Below, in pieces: positions 1 through 64,000 of a DNA stretch of 64,000 bases. Every line of letters starts with the position of its first letter. The stretch's first letter is position 1. The stretch is taken from positions 51,251,596 through 51,315,595 of the forward strand of contig JANVCC010000020.1 in the NCBI GenBank assembly GCA_025345505.1. Direction: 5' to 3'. Position numbers and translations under genes: made by a program. Source of the DNA: Todiramphus chloris collaris (Eukaryota; Chordata; Aves; Coraciiformes; Alcedinidae). The notes under the pieces are model-generated. The model made no database searches. It was given only the letters and a program-made list of their open reading frames with translations, and was not told the DNA's origin.

Positions 1-403
1 CATGGAGTGCTGTAGCTTCATAGAGTACCAAATTAAATTCTCGATGTTTTGTACACCCCTCAAATATATGAATGAGTGTGTAAAGACTGCAAGTTTGCAC
101 AAGAGACTTTCTTTCCTTAGTTACCTATAACCATGATCCCTAAGAAGTTCTTGCACCCTGGTGATTCACACGCCAGGGTGAATTTTCTAGAAGTGTCTCG
201 GAGAAAATCAATGTAGTTCAGAAGCTTGGAGTCACATTTCAAGCTATGAAGCAACACTTCTCCATCTACTAGCCCTTAAAGAGGCCTCTATCCCTTTTAA
301 GACTTAGTTGCAGTCTGAAGTGTGATGGAGGGACCTCTGCCAGCACTATGTCTCCTTCCGTGTCCCTTAGAAGCAATGGTGAAGAAAACTCCCAGTCCTT
401 ATC

Positions 404-635
404 TGTGATTCTGTAAGGGACCTCTGGAAATCATCTAATCCAACCCCTCTGCCAAGGCAGGTTGACCTAGAACAGATCACACAGGAACATGACCAGGTGG
501 CTTTGAATGTCTCCAGAGACTGCGACTCCATCACCTCTCTGGGCAGCCTGTTCCAGTGCTCTGTCAGTCTCAAAGTAAAGAAGTTCATCCTCATGTTTAG
601 ATGGAACTGCCCATGTTCAAGTTTGTGTCCATAAC
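404..635 (-). mobile_element. CR1 LINE 3'-end fragment
   Basis: Read on the minus strand, the segment encodes the C-terminal part of CR1 ORF2, including the pattern NxFFTLRLTEHWNRLPREV, followed by the 3' untranslated end (plus-strand GGGACCTCTGGAAATCATC, the usual start of a reversed CR1). The copy is 5'-truncated, as nearly all CR1 copies are, and lacks the terminal octamer repeats. Boundaries are approximate by 10-20 bases. Confidence 0.85.
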
Positions 636-835
636 TTATCAAGACTTGCTGTGCACTTTCAGAACACACGTTAAAGTTTCAGAAGTAGGAAAAAAACCAG
701 TTGCTTCCTAGCACATAGTAGTCATTTGTACATGCTGACAGAATAAAATTGCTAAACTGGTATTCTTGCTTCACGCAGAAAGGTTTTTATAAGCAATCAA
801 TTGTCTGTATGTCTAATTGGTCTGTTCAACAATTG

Positions 836-1085
836 AGTCACAGAATCACAAAATTATTGAGGCTGGAAAAGGCCTCTGAGATCAACACCTCCAGCCTATG
901 ACCTATCACCACCACATTGGCTAGACCATGGCACTAAGTGCCACATCCAGTCTTTCCTTAAACACCTTCAGGGACAGCAACTTCACCGCTTCCCTGGGCA
1001 GTCCATTCCAGTGTCTGATCACCCTCCCTGTGAGGAAGTGCTTCCTGATATCCAACCTAAACCTCCCCTGGCACAGCTTCAGGCA
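836..1085 (-). mobile_element. CR1 LINE 3'-end fragment (second subfamily)
   Basis: It starts with CACAGAATCAC, the reversed CR1 tail. The minus strand encodes a CR1 ORF2 C-terminus including [15 protein letters not shown] and [10 protein letters not shown], then a degenerate [12 protein letters not shown]-like end. The peptide differs from the neighbouring copy at 404-635, so the two represent different CR1 subfamilies rather than a local duplication. The 5' end is truncated near 1085; the boundary is approximate. Confidence 0.85.
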
Positions 1086-1289
1086 TCCAACAACAGGCTG
1101 CAGTGCAGCAGCTGTAAGCACGTCAAACTGCACCCTCCAAGGCTTTGCCTGCTCCTCTGATTCCTGGGGTGAGCTCGGCTTTCACAGCTGGACATGGCGT
1201 CTTGCATCTGTGCCCACACCTCTGTCTGTGCTTTTCCTGCCAGAGAGTGAGCATTTTCAAGTGAATTCAAGGAAGTTTATTTAAGTGGT

Positions 1290-1876
1290 TGTCATGTTTT
1301 AGGGTCAGGGCAGCCCATTAGACCTATAACAGATGCTCTCTGTTAACCCCCTCCCTGGCCAAAGGGGAAGAGAAAAGGAATAAGGGAGAGAGACAGCTTC
1401 AATAAAAATGAGAATAATATTAATAAAATAGGACACACAGATTGGGATTGAACGCAGAACGGACAATGTCCTCCTCAGATGCTCCAAGGAAGAAGCTGAA
1501 AGAGGACCTCGGCCAAGCAAAGCTGGCAAAGAGAGAGGAGAGCCCCAAGACCCTCCTGATCCCTCAGTTTATACCGAATATGATGTCTATGGGATGGAAT
1601 CCCTCGTTGGTCAGATTGGGGTCACCTGTCTTGTCTGCCCCTCCCTGTAGGTGCAGCCTTTCACTTTCTGCACCACTCAATGTGGTATCCAAGATCCAGC
1701 AGTGGCCTTGGTCTGCACACTGGTCCTTGACACTAACTCTAAACATGGAGTGTTATCACTGCTAGAAGCAGACACTGCTAACAGGCTGCTAACTTCAGAC
1801 AGTGCAATTAGGTAGAGGAACTGAGCTGAAAAGTAAAATCACTGAACAGGATTAGTTCTGTTCTCAAACCAGGACA
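1290..1876 (-). mobile_element. Solo LTR of an avian endogenous retrovirus (copy A, 587 bp)
   Basis: The plus strand runs from TGTCATGTTTTAGG to AAACCAGGACA; on the minus strand the element starts TGTCCTGGTTT, an arrangement common in bird ERV LTRs. It is a homologue of the LTR at 37332-38132, with long stretches of near identity, but lacks about 160 bases in its middle plus a few smaller gaps. A TATAAA on the minus strand (1568-1573) supports minus-strand orientation. The flanks GTGGT (1285-1289) and GTGAT (1877-1881) match at 4 of 5 bases, consistent with an old 5-bp target duplication. No internal retroviral sequence adjoins it, so it is a solo LTR produced by LTR-LTR recombination. It is about 4.9 kb upstream of SPTLC3 exon 1 and antisense to it. 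Confidence 0.88.
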
Positions 1877-4800
1877 GTGATGCAAGACTACCTTGTTGGC
1901 AGGACCTTCCTCACAGCTTCTCTTCTAGAATTTCACACAACCCAGTATAGCTGTAAAATGTGCAAAAATTCCCTGTGGTTGATTTTCCCAGCCATTAACA
2001 GCTGATGTAACTCAAAGTAGAGTATACAGCCACCTCTACCTCACCCCTGGGGAGCCTGCTTGTGCCTTTCTTTCTCCTCCAGCTCCCAGACTACAGAGGT
2101 GAAAAAAAGGCAGCCATGCCAGCCCCAGGCCTCTATAGATGATGCACCGACCTGCTAGACTTGGAGGAACCCTGCCTGTTGTACCATGTCCTCACTGTTG
2201 CAATGCTGGTTGCGTGCACCAGCCTATGCCATGTATTTGAAGTGCTCTGGGATTATTTCCTGACCAATTTCAAAGCATTTTGTATAGCCTTCAAGGGACA
2301 GTTGTGCAAGGGCACTTGAGGGGACCCATCAGCATTGGTGTGGAGTTTTACTCCCACATATAGGGTAATATCCCTACTCCTTCCCATGTATGTATTTGCT
2401 ATATAGAGTTTAAAGCAGCAAATGTGGATTAGAAGTTTTTCCATGTGAACGTTTAGAAATTTAGCTTACAGACAATGCTGGTGAAGTCTGGATGAACCTG
2501 GAAAGACCCCCAGGGAGATGACTGGGCAGCTGATACCTGGTAATTGCTCTTGATTATATCACTTGGTTGTTTTGTTATCTCTATTTTTTCATTTATTTCA
2601 GCCTTACCCCTGTTACTGTATATCCTAAGTCATTTACATTTCCAAGGCAGGAATTACCTCTGATATTCATGTGTGCACAGGTACCAAACATACTGAGATT
2701 CTAGTCAGAGAATAAGTTATTAGTGGTACACAAAATTTGTAAGGTGGACTGCTGTTGTAAGGGGAGTGACCAGCAGAGCAAGAAGGCTTTTTAACTGTGT
2801 GCTCCACTCCTGGGGAATGATCTGCATCTAACCTAAATATTATCAGAACCATGACTTTTAACAAAGAAATAGAGTTGGGCTCCCGTTTTTTTTCAGCTGT
2901 TCTCTGATATTGGCATCTGTCCAGTGAAAATAAGCATAAAGCTAGCAGATGTCTTTGTACAGATCCTTATTGTTTCATCTGTCATGTAGATTTGCATGTG
3001 TCTTGTAAATTTGCATCTGTCATGAACTGAAATTATCAAGATCTTGCAACTAGACTCTAAGACCATTTCACAAGTATGCAGTAACTAACTGTTCTCTGGG
3101 GTGAGCAGGAATCCTGTGGAAATACTTCTCACTTATGACCTCATGGTTTTCTGGGGATCAGCTCTCATGCTTTCTTGCATCATGTAGGGGTTTTTTTTAT
3201 TGGTAAGTAATCCAATAGTGCTGTTATAAATAGGGACCCTGTAGATACACTAAGGACACTAAATGGTCAGACTGGGCCAACAGTCTGATATCAGGTTAAA
3301 TGGTTTTGACTCCATTTCTTGCGTGCATCAGCAAGGATCAGCCTTTTAAATTATCCTGTGTAACAATGGTGGCGCACACCAGAAAAGTTATTTTCTTCAA
3401 ATACTGAGACACCACCTTGACAGAGCCCTACCCCTCCCTTTTCTTTCTGCTCTGTTTTTAAACCTTGTCTAATTAACTCTATGTACTTTACCTCACTTTT
3501 GCACAATGTTCTTCAGCAATTTCTCTCAGAGCATTTACAAAGGATTTAAATACTTTTGTCCTAATTTTGATAGATGAGTCAGCAAAAACCCTGTGGCTTT
3601 AACACAATAATGATAAAGCAAGGAATGGAATATAAACCCCCCAGGACTTCATCAGTGGATTTCCTACAGAGTGATAGTAGTTGTAGCCACATCTTACAAA
3701 CTTTAATAGCATCTATGTAAAGCATGATGTGTGGTGTACTAGTAACCTTAGAAATTCACCATCTGCTTGATAATGTATGAGGAGCAAATTTGTTATTTCT
3801 GACCAGAACCCAGGCTGCTAAAGTGATGCACACATATAATCTTAGCAGGACTGGAGTCCCCTGCAGTTAAATACACACATTCTTGTACAGTCAGCATAGT
3901 AAACATTTTTCCTCCAACTTCCCAGTATAGTAAAAAGAGACAGGCTATTGCTGGTGGCTTTGAGTAAGATGGAGATCTGAAGGGCGCAATTCAAATTTTT
4001 TGTTGTTTTGAGGTTTTTTCCTTCTGCAGGAGAAATACCATATCCTGTTCACAGATCATCTGTGTGTATTTGGCCAGACGCATCCCTTCTATAAATCATT
4101 TTCTCTGAAGGGAATTTTACTCAGCCCCTAGTGGTATTTGTTTTATGAACTATGGCTTTTAGAGCATGCTTGAAAGAAATCCAAAGGGATGGCTGTTCTA
4201 TGAGGGTTTTTTAATTACTCATTCAAAATTGTATTAAAATGTAGTATCTTTTTTTCTAAGTGGTGCTTGTTTATATTCTTAAATTAGAGACATTGAAAAC
4301 TAAAATTAATATTTTTTTAGTAGTAATTTTTTGTATAGTATTTTTAATTCACTATTCTATTCATATAAGGGCACTGATATTTCATGGGTCTTGAAATAGA
4401 TAACAGGTGTAGACTTACAGCTGGGGACTAGAGGCAGAATTTGCATCATTTAAACTGTTATAGGAAATTCCACTCCCCCATAAACCTAATTGGAACAAAA
4501 CAAGATAAAAGAATAAGACACAGATGAGATGTTAATTATATCACTTGGTGCCCTGGAAGGTGCTAAGCCTGTTGGGAAACATACCTGGCAGAGGTACTAG
4601 CTGAGACGCTGGAAGCTGTTAAGGGCAAAAACACTACTCTGGTAAGTTTTCTTGTCTTACCTTTGTGATAAAGGGGTCAAGATGATCAGTAACTGACTGA
4701 GCAGATGGCACATTTGCCAGTGTTTGGTTTGTTGTGACAATTAAGGAAATGATTCCCAAATTAAGGATGCTTCTTAGTGGGAGGGGGTTGATACATGCAG

Positions 4801-6813
4801 AGAGCATGGGCTACGTTGAAGATATTGCTGATCATTCTCTCCACCAGCTTCTGGCTTGTCATCGTCTCAGTCTTTTCCTTGCACATATGAACTCCTAGCC
4901 ACTTCTCATGACCAGCAATTTATCTTATCACTACATATTCACAATTAATCTGTAATTGAATTATCCTTACAGATGCCTTAATGAAGCCTAAAAAAAGGCT
5001 GATTCATACAGAAACGAGTCATTCTTACGTAGGAAAAAGACATCAAACAGACAAAACCTAGGTTATACATGTCCTGATGGTGAATCTGGTGTAATAGTGA
5101 GGCAAAGCATTTTGGTGTTCTACTGTTTCTGTATCGTTTTTGTCAGTTAAGGGGTTATTTTCTTGACCAAACTGACTACTGTCTTATTAATTGGAATATG
5201 TAAGTAAAAGGCTTCTTTTCAAGGATACTAAAATCTAACCAGGTTTGAGATGGACTGCTTTTTCTGTTGTGCTACTTCATAGTGTAACATGGAGGTTTTC
5301 CACAGATCTTAACAGAAGCCTCTGCAGAGCACTGGATGATATGAAATGAGGTGAAATGCAGAAGATGCACAGATATTTCTGTTAAACACAGTTCACTTCA
5401 GGTCTGTTTTAGGAACCAAAATTTTTCCAGCACATTGAAGATATCCCACTTTGCAAAGCACTTCAAAGGAGAAAATACATTTTGTCTAAGACAAGTTTTC
5501 AAAACCAATGCAGTGTGTTTCTCTGTATATTTTCACAGTGATTCATTTAACATTTAATCTCCTGCATGCCACATACTCAATTTGTAGGCTACTTTTTCTG
5601 TATATCACTTACTTTTCATTGCCAAAATGACATAATAATTTTTTCTAATTAAAACACTCCAAGTATTTTTATTCTCCCAGCCTTTCATCCATATTGTTTT
5701 CCAAAATGGTTATTATAATACAGCTTTCCATTAACCTGACTCCACACTAATTTTAATTATTTTGAGAGGAAGGGATTCTATCAAATGCTGCCAGAGATGC
5801 CATATAGATGCTGTATACTTCTATGTTTTGCCACTAAAATCTGAAACATGAGAATTTGGTTCAGCGAAGACAATACATGTGAGTATTTCCATAATCAATA
5901 AACTCTTATTTTAAAAGCAAAGATGCATGTTAGTCCTGCTTAGTATTTTCACATGTGATTAAAACTCAACTTATTTTAAAATTAAATTAATCAGCTTTAT
6001 AAAAGTCCATTTCTCATTAATTATAATAGCATGTCATTTATTCCATTACTAGCCAAACAGAGTTTAAAGGGACAGTTCACTCTAGTGTGTGCATGCATCT
6101 GTAGGGCCCAATATATAGTTTCTAGCTCTAGAGAAAATTTCATCTTAATACTAAAATGCTTTTCATTTCCTTGCAGGGTTAATGTTGTGCATATCATGCT
6201 ATCTTTATAAGAAGAGATTGGGAAAGAAAAAAAAAAAAAAAGTTCTGTTCAGCAAAATACTACTTTTTCCAACCAATATACTCTTAGAAAGATGAACTGT
6301 GTAGTTTTAAATATTTCTCTGTTAAAATTTTCAAATCATTTTATTACTCTAATCTAAATGGAGTAACATAGCTCTACATTGAGTGTAAGCAGGAGAAAAA
6401 AAAATGCAATGTTCCTCACTGGGAGATATTTAAGAGGTAATATATCTTTAAGTGTCTCCGCCTCTGGATCCACCCACTTCTTGATAGCTGCAGCAGTCTT
6501 GTTGACTCATAGAAGCTGTGTTCATACAACAGCCAGCAATGAGCAGTATTTTTCAGAGATTTTAAGAGCACACCTCCTGCCATGTATTTCACGTTCTAGC
6601 TTGCTGGGGCTGAAGGTATTTAAAAGAAACAGTTTTAAGTTTCTAACGTGTTGCAAAAGATAGTTCCTCCTCTCATCCTGGAAAATCCTGACAGACCAGT
6701 TGGATATCTTTCAGGCCTTCACCAAGAACTTTATCTGCTCATCCCACTGTCTTTTTTACAGTAGAAAGACCTGAGAGACCTTTAAGAACTGAGACTCTGA
6801 CTAATTTAAACAG

Positions 6814-58305
<51,492 letters not shown>

Positions 58306-59680
58306 TGAAGTTGGACATATTTAGAGACAGAGTTGTTCACACCTCAAAGGCAAGAATGCTTCCTTTCAATGCTTGCTTTGCTGTCAGTTCCCATATAATA
58401 CTTCTGGCCAGGCAGAAGGATTAACTGTTCAATATTATGAGTGTTGAAAAAACAAGAATGTAATAATATAATTGCTATTGTGCTCGATTTGGGTCATCAG
58501 GTTGGACCTTAATTTAAAAATGCAGAGTTTAATCTCATTGCTGTCTTTTTGACACACTGAATGACCATGCTGTCCTAAAGATTTTATTGTTATTGTCACT
58601 GTATCCAAAAGACTACAAGCATACTTACAAAAACATACTTCGTATTTCCTGTCTCTGTTTCTAGCATATTCAGTGCAAACAGTTATATTAAGGTGATGTT
58701 ACTATGAAAGTTACTCTGAATTCTTATGGGGCTATATCAAAGATGCAAATTGTTATATCAAAAGCATCATCCCAAATACTCTTTGAAGTATAATTTTTGT
58801 ATAGAAATCACACATTAACTTTGCAGTTACATAATTATCTTCTAAAATACTCGTGTGTTTAAACTTTTATTAGTTAATGCTGCTGTGGTCACTGTCAGAG
58901 ACAGTGTGATTGGCTTTGATGACAACAGATTGTTCTTTTCCTTTATTCCCCATTGTAACTCCCCTTTTCACACCCATTTCTGCCACCACGCAGTGATTGC
59001 AACACAGGTTAATAATCTAGAGAAGTGGTGAGGAACAAGAAGTCTGATCACCTTTATTAACAGCTAATATTGTCCCTTCTCTTTATTAAGTGTTGTGTTC
59101 AGCCCTGAGGTGGGTAAAAATTAATTTTGCATAAGCTGTAAAAGGCCTGAGGATCCACTGTAATGAAAAGCACACTCTAATTACAATATAAGGTGTTATT
59201 ATAATTAATATCTATTCATAATTTGGGCAAGAAGCTGTTTCTGAGTATCATTCAATGATTAAAGATCACCTGAACCTGAATGTTTTTACTAAAATAATTA
59301 TTCATAGGTTAGCCTGCAGCATAGCCCAGCTTGGTTCACTTCCCAAATCTGGATGTGTTAGACGTGTTTGCTGTTCCAGTCTTTTCTCAGCTCTTCCTTA
59401 GTTTGTTCAATGCTTTATCCCATTCAAATGGGTTTGCATCATATCTTGCAAGATGACCTCTCGCTACCTGAAGCCAAATGTTCTCAGCCTCCCCACCCAT
59501 CTATGTTGCAGGCAGCCCAGGTGGCTTGTGTCACTTCCCACAGCATTTTAAAGAACATTCCAGTTTGAGGAGTGTAATACTCTCAACTGCTAGGGAAGCA
59601 TTGAAGGCATCGCTTTGAGCTGTCATTCTTGTTTTAAGGAATTTGATCTCTAACCATCTCTAAAAATTTTATTTGCTCCT

Positions 59681-59699
59681 CAGAATCATAGAATCATAG
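59681..59699 (-). mobile_element. Possible CR1 terminal tail remnant
   Basis: CAGAATCATAGAATCATAG, two units of the CR1 terminal repeat on the reverse strand, with no CR1 body following. It may be the stub of a very truncated insertion or chance. Confidence 0.35.
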
Positions 59700-62600
59700 C
59701 TGACATTTAACCAGCCTCTCCTGGTTAGATATCCTAAGTAGGACCAGTTAAAGCTGAAGATTTTTTGTGAAAAATGCATGAACCTAAAAATAATAGTGAC
59801 TTGTCCAAAAAGCACAAATCCAGAACTGGAAAATGTACACAATCGCTTTAAGGGTCTCAGCAAACATCAGTGGAAGCCCATATAGGTTGCTTTGGAAAAA
59901 CTCATTGCTTTCTAGATTAGAGATCTAATGTGCCAAAGTCAGTCTTGTGTTCCATTTCGGAGACATCACCTTAACTTATTTTCAAAATGAAAGTGGAAAC
60001 TTATGAAAATACCATTTGAAATTTCAGTGTCAGCCTTTGTCATCACAATATTTTAGGCCTTGACCTAAGTTGCATTTAGAGAACACTTCACGTGAAACAG
60101 TGTCACACATTCATGTGCTCTCTCAACCTCCTGAGAGTCTCTCAGTATGTTAGTTCCATGGGTAGAAAGCTCTTTCCTTTGAATATTTCCTTAATCATAC
60201 CCATGAGTTATGCATTAGCAACAGCTTTTAAAATTATGCATGCAGAAATGTATGTATGTGCCTTTTGCTTTGGAGAAAATAGGATGTGTATGGAGAGGGA
60301 TAGCACTGGAAAGCATAATCCAACAAGACTGCTTTTATAGGATGCACAATTTCACCCAAAACAGACAGCATTGTTCTCTGTGGATCTGTCAGATTAGTAT
60401 AATACAGTCAGTACAACAAATAAATTAAAGACACCCATAACCAAAACTTACACCTCGTGTTGGGAGTGTTATTATCAGTTAGGCAGGCATTTGCTTCTTT
60501 TTCTAGATCAGAGCTGTGTTGCTTATGCTCCTAGATTATCCTTCTTGCTGGTGTGTGGATATAGAGCATATATAAAGGCATGGACATGCATGCCCAAATT
60601 GAGAGAATATGTTAGTGCTGTCATTGTCATGCTTATGAACAGTGGAATTAAGCTATTATCCATCTCATACTGCTTGATGAACAGGAAAGGTTCCTTACAC
60701 TGTATTGGCCCTGTGGATGAATAGAAAACTTTACACCTTGAGTTACCACTTGAAGATCTTTAATAAGCATTAATTTCAGCATCAGGTAGATAATGAGTTT
60801 TGTCTTAGATTTTTTAAATCCTCCTCTGTATTGTAGTTGAAAGAGGCAATACTCTCCACCTCTTCTTTCTAAGGAGAAGTGATTGACATGTGCAATTTTG
60901 TGTATAGAGATCAACAACCCTTTAAAGAGCTTGGCCCCTGGCACCAACTGTAGGATGTTACTGTGTCAAAGGCTTGGCTGGGGCACTTTGATGAGCAGTT
61001 GGAAAAATTCTCCAGTGAAGTGCAGAAAGAAAGAATGAATATGAGTCCTATCCCAGAGGATTAAAGCTTAATGTGTTCTTACTTGTATGTACAAAGGCAA
61101 GATGCATGTGGGCATGAGTTGGGTCACCTTCTTTGGAGCTGCGCCAATTTACACACACCTATTGTTAGACCCAGTACTGCCCTACACTAAAAATAATAGA
61201 AGAGATGCCAGGTGGTACCACCATTAGTGCCTGAGACATGCTTTTTGTGCAGAAGGATGAAAATAAATTCAAACCAGGCAGCAGGTTTTGAAGTTACCTT
61301 TTTGCTGTTAGAATGTATCTGGAGAAAGCAGACTCTTTTTCATGCTCCTTGTTGCTTACATCAGCCTCTTTCGAAATGCTGTGTAATACCCCTGATAAAA
61401 CTGCCTTGAATATATTTACTTTGGCTCTGACTTGATTGGTTGCACATGTGTAGAAGAGACACTGGGAGAAAGGTGAGATGTGAATGTTAGTTGCATTTAT
61501 TATAAATGGTTATCAAACTGAGGAAGAATAATTGTGAAACAATTTAATGAAGCAGTGGTATACTTTCTGATTTTCTATTTTCTTAATATTATACAAAAAA
61601 AACCCCATGCACAGGCGTGTGCTAGTAACCTCCCTTTCTTACAAGCATTGTAAATCTCTCTCAACTCCCTTTTTCCCACACTGTTAGAGGAAAAGTATTT
61701 TTAAAAGACAAATGATAGGAAACTGTTCTATGATAAAAATAGTTCACAGAAAAGTGAGTACAACCTGCCATATTAAACTTGCTACTGAAGCAGGCATCTT
61801 TCAAAAGCTATGGTGTAGCTAATTCTGAAGAACTGTCTTATTTCAAATCATATAATCTGTAATAGTGAATCTATTTGTCATTACACAGAGGTAAATAATT
61901 ATGCTTATTTCATTAGTAAGCCAAGAAGTAATCTATATCTATTACCCTAATTACATATAATATACTTCTTATTCTTACAAAAGTTAAATAAATTCTGTTT
62001 CAATAAATGGGTAGCTGTCCTAGGCATTCCATTTTTCACCAAAAATAATCAGAATAGTATTTCTATAATACATAAAGTTGTTAGTAAAAAAAAAAAAAAA
62101 AAGGCATCTGGATGATTCTCCTTTTTGACAAAAACATTGCACAGGTGTATGAGAAGGTTTTCAAGCCTTAAGGTGAATAATAGAACAAAAAAGTGCTGTG
62201 AACCTTTAAGTCCATTTTTATTTGGACATCGGAATGTGCCTTGCATCCTGCCACCCCCTTCCTTGTAAACAGAGAGGAATTTACAGGCCTGGCCTGAGAG
62301 AAATGCACAGGAACACACCTACAGATAGTCTACATGAGAGAAATTTAGGAGACTACTCCATTTCAGCCCTATAACTGAAAACTGCTGAACAGGGCAGTCC
62401 CTTCCTGCGGGTTCTTGTTAGCACTATGGCTAGTCTTCACCCTGCCAAGGTCACACCAGTATACCATAGGGCCTTGAAGGGACTTTTTCTGTTCCAGGCA
62501 CTTATGAGTTTTTGTGGATGCTAACAGCAAAGCTCAGGACCCTGAAACCTCTGCTCTGAGCAATGAGCATAGGAGGATTTTGAATTATTTTTGTATTATT

Positions 62601-63953
62601 ATCTGTGGAGTCTTTAATGGGCTAAAATCATTGTGGCTTCCCCACTGTGGTGTGGGCACCGTTCAAGTTATCATCCCCAGGCAGTGATTTGATTAGGAAG
62701 CCAGGAAAAAGCTGCATTTCTAGACCTGAAATGCAACCAGCAGTAAGGTCCAAAAACTAGTATGCAGTGGGAACAAGTTTGGGAGGCTAAAACATCTGCC
62801 CAGCTCTGTAGCAGTAGTGGCCTGGCCTTAGTTTTGTGCCAGAAGGTGTTTGATGTTACCCATACCAGGCCTGGGCACCAGTGAGCCTCTCCCATCCCTC
62901 AGCTGTATGAGGGCTACACTCTTGGATGTTTTTTATTTCCTGACCCAGGGAGAGACTGACTTATCACTTGCTCTTTTTTTTTTCCTAAGACAATATTTTA
63001 TAAATATCATATATTTTAAAGCTCTTTTTCAGAACCGATGACCTTTATCTTGGTTAAATATTAGCCAAAATCCCTTGACCCTTCCAATAAAACCTGAAAA
63101 GCAAACCCAAATAGCTAACCATTAATTACCTTGTGATTTTATCAAGAGTTTTCTGTCGCAGCAGTTCTGGGACTTATACTGTTATTGAGTGAGACCCTAT
63201 GCAACAGACAGATGAGTGTGTTACTGACTAACGACATCCAAGCAAATTCTGATCCTATCAGCATCTATAAGAAAGTGCTATACAAGGCTTATGATTTGTT
63301 TATTCATTCTAGTTCTACTATGTTTTTCCCATATAGCATCAAGCAACTCAATTGTAGTCACATTTTCAGGTTTAGATTTGCAATTGCTTGAGCAATCTGT
63401 GGGAATGTTGAGACAATATGCAGAAATCAGGCCATGTGGAAAAAATATTTCCAGTCCTCGTCATTGCAAGGGCATTTCAACATTCAATCACAACAAGTGG
63501 TACTACAGGGTGGGCAGGGAATTGCAAGGTACAACCTAGCACCTTGGTTATATGAAAATATGGTCTCTAATCTGGTGCTTGAATTCACATCTGAAGTCTG
63601 AAATCACTGTAGTATATTCCTAGTTCCTCCTCATGCACCTTTTCAGAGTGTTGTGATAGTAATAAGGGGGGTTTTGGGTTGTCACAACTGAGGTGGTTGA
63701 TGACAGAAGTGTGTCATACAGGTGTGTGTTGTTCAGGTTTCCATTCAAAATATGGTTGCCATTCAAAATACGGTTTCCTGCTTGGACAACAGTTGTGAAT
63801 TTCAGTTGATGATGCAACTGACATTTCTCAGTGAAATTAATTAACTTGGTGAAATTAATGCTTTGGAGTCCATATATGCGTGCCATGCAGACACCTTAAA
63901 GAGAAAACACAGCATGAGCCCTCACCTGTCAGTGCAACTATAAAATCTAGCAG

Positions 63954-64000
63954 GAAGAGAAGAGAAGAGAAGAGAAGAGAAGAGAAGAGAAGAGAAGAGA
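63954..64000. repeat. GAAGA pentanucleotide microsatellite (runs off window)
   Basis: At least nine perfect GAAGA units to the last base of the window, so the full length is unknown. Purine-only on the plus strand. Confidence 0.95.

Larger units (their letters stand above)
1..6813. other. Upstream (intergenic / 5'-flanking) DNA of SPTLC3
   Basis: No exon of another gene is recognisable here. The stretch holds two CR1 fragments (404-635, 836-1085) and a solo LTR (1290-1876), described separately. From 1877 to 6813 I see only AT-rich unique-looking sequence with short homopolymers, for example an A-run near 6227-6240. The SPTLC3 promoter and 5' untranslated region must lie in or upstream of the last few hundred bases if there is no separate upstream noncoding exon. 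That part is not CpG-rich and has only a weak TATA-like ATATTTAAG near 6425, so I do not call a promoter. Open reading frames here are short and unconserved in appearance. Confidence 0.7.

Noticed and set aside
6420-6480. Possible promoter with a TATA-like ATATTTAAG and a CCGCC-containing segment
   Set aside because: Such short motifs are common by chance in AT-rich DNA and no start site can be inferred. Not called as a feature.
6379-6663. A 94-codon plus-strand open frame just upstream of exon 1
   Set aside because: It is not in frame with the SPTLC3 start and has no recognisable similarity. It may overlap the 5' untranslated region, but no transcript evidence is available from sequence.

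Overview
The window is a piece of a vertebrate nuclear genome, almost certainly a bird. The evidence is a set of CR1 LINE fragments whose 3' ends show the avian layout (tandem AGAATCATAG-type ends and the CR1 ORF2 C-terminal peptide), endogenous-retrovirus LTRs with the TGTCCTGGTTT...AAACCACGACA-type termini common in bird genomes, AT-rich DNA, and one long spliced gene with canonical GT-AG introns. The order of bird cannot be settled from the sequence alone.

The only gene I can support is the 5' half of SPTLC3 on the + strand, the third long-chain-base subunit of serine palmitoyltransferase, the enzyme that starts sphingolipid synthesis at the ER. Six coding exons are visible at 6814-6927, 41565-41756, 43369-43523, 44429-44577, 55949-56073 and 58204-58297. 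Together they give 276 complete codons, and all splice phases fit. The first intron is 34.6 kb. The remaining exons, including the one with the PLP-binding lysine, lie beyond the right edge.

Layout: 1-6813 is upstream DNA with two CR1 fragments and a solo LTR. Intron 1 holds a sense-strand CR1 fragment (11990-12735); a decayed ERVL-like provirus on the minus strand (13307-17844), with LTRs, a candidate primer-binding site, a polypurine tract and broken gag, pro, RT and integrase pieces; a CR1 (28278-28912); and a solo LTR (37332-38132) with a perfect 5-bp target duplication inside a much older CR1. Introns 2, 3 and 5 are nearly empty of recognisable repeats. Intron 4 holds four CR1 pieces and an LTR fragment. 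Intron 6 runs off the window, which ends in a GAAGA microsatellite.

I see no CRISPR array, operon, RNA gene or new biological system. The most informative structures are the nested insertions. A CR1 sits in one proviral LTR with a 13-bp direct repeat, and the sister LTR preserves the empty site. A solo LTR splits an ancient CR1. All LTR elements lie antisense to SPTLC3.
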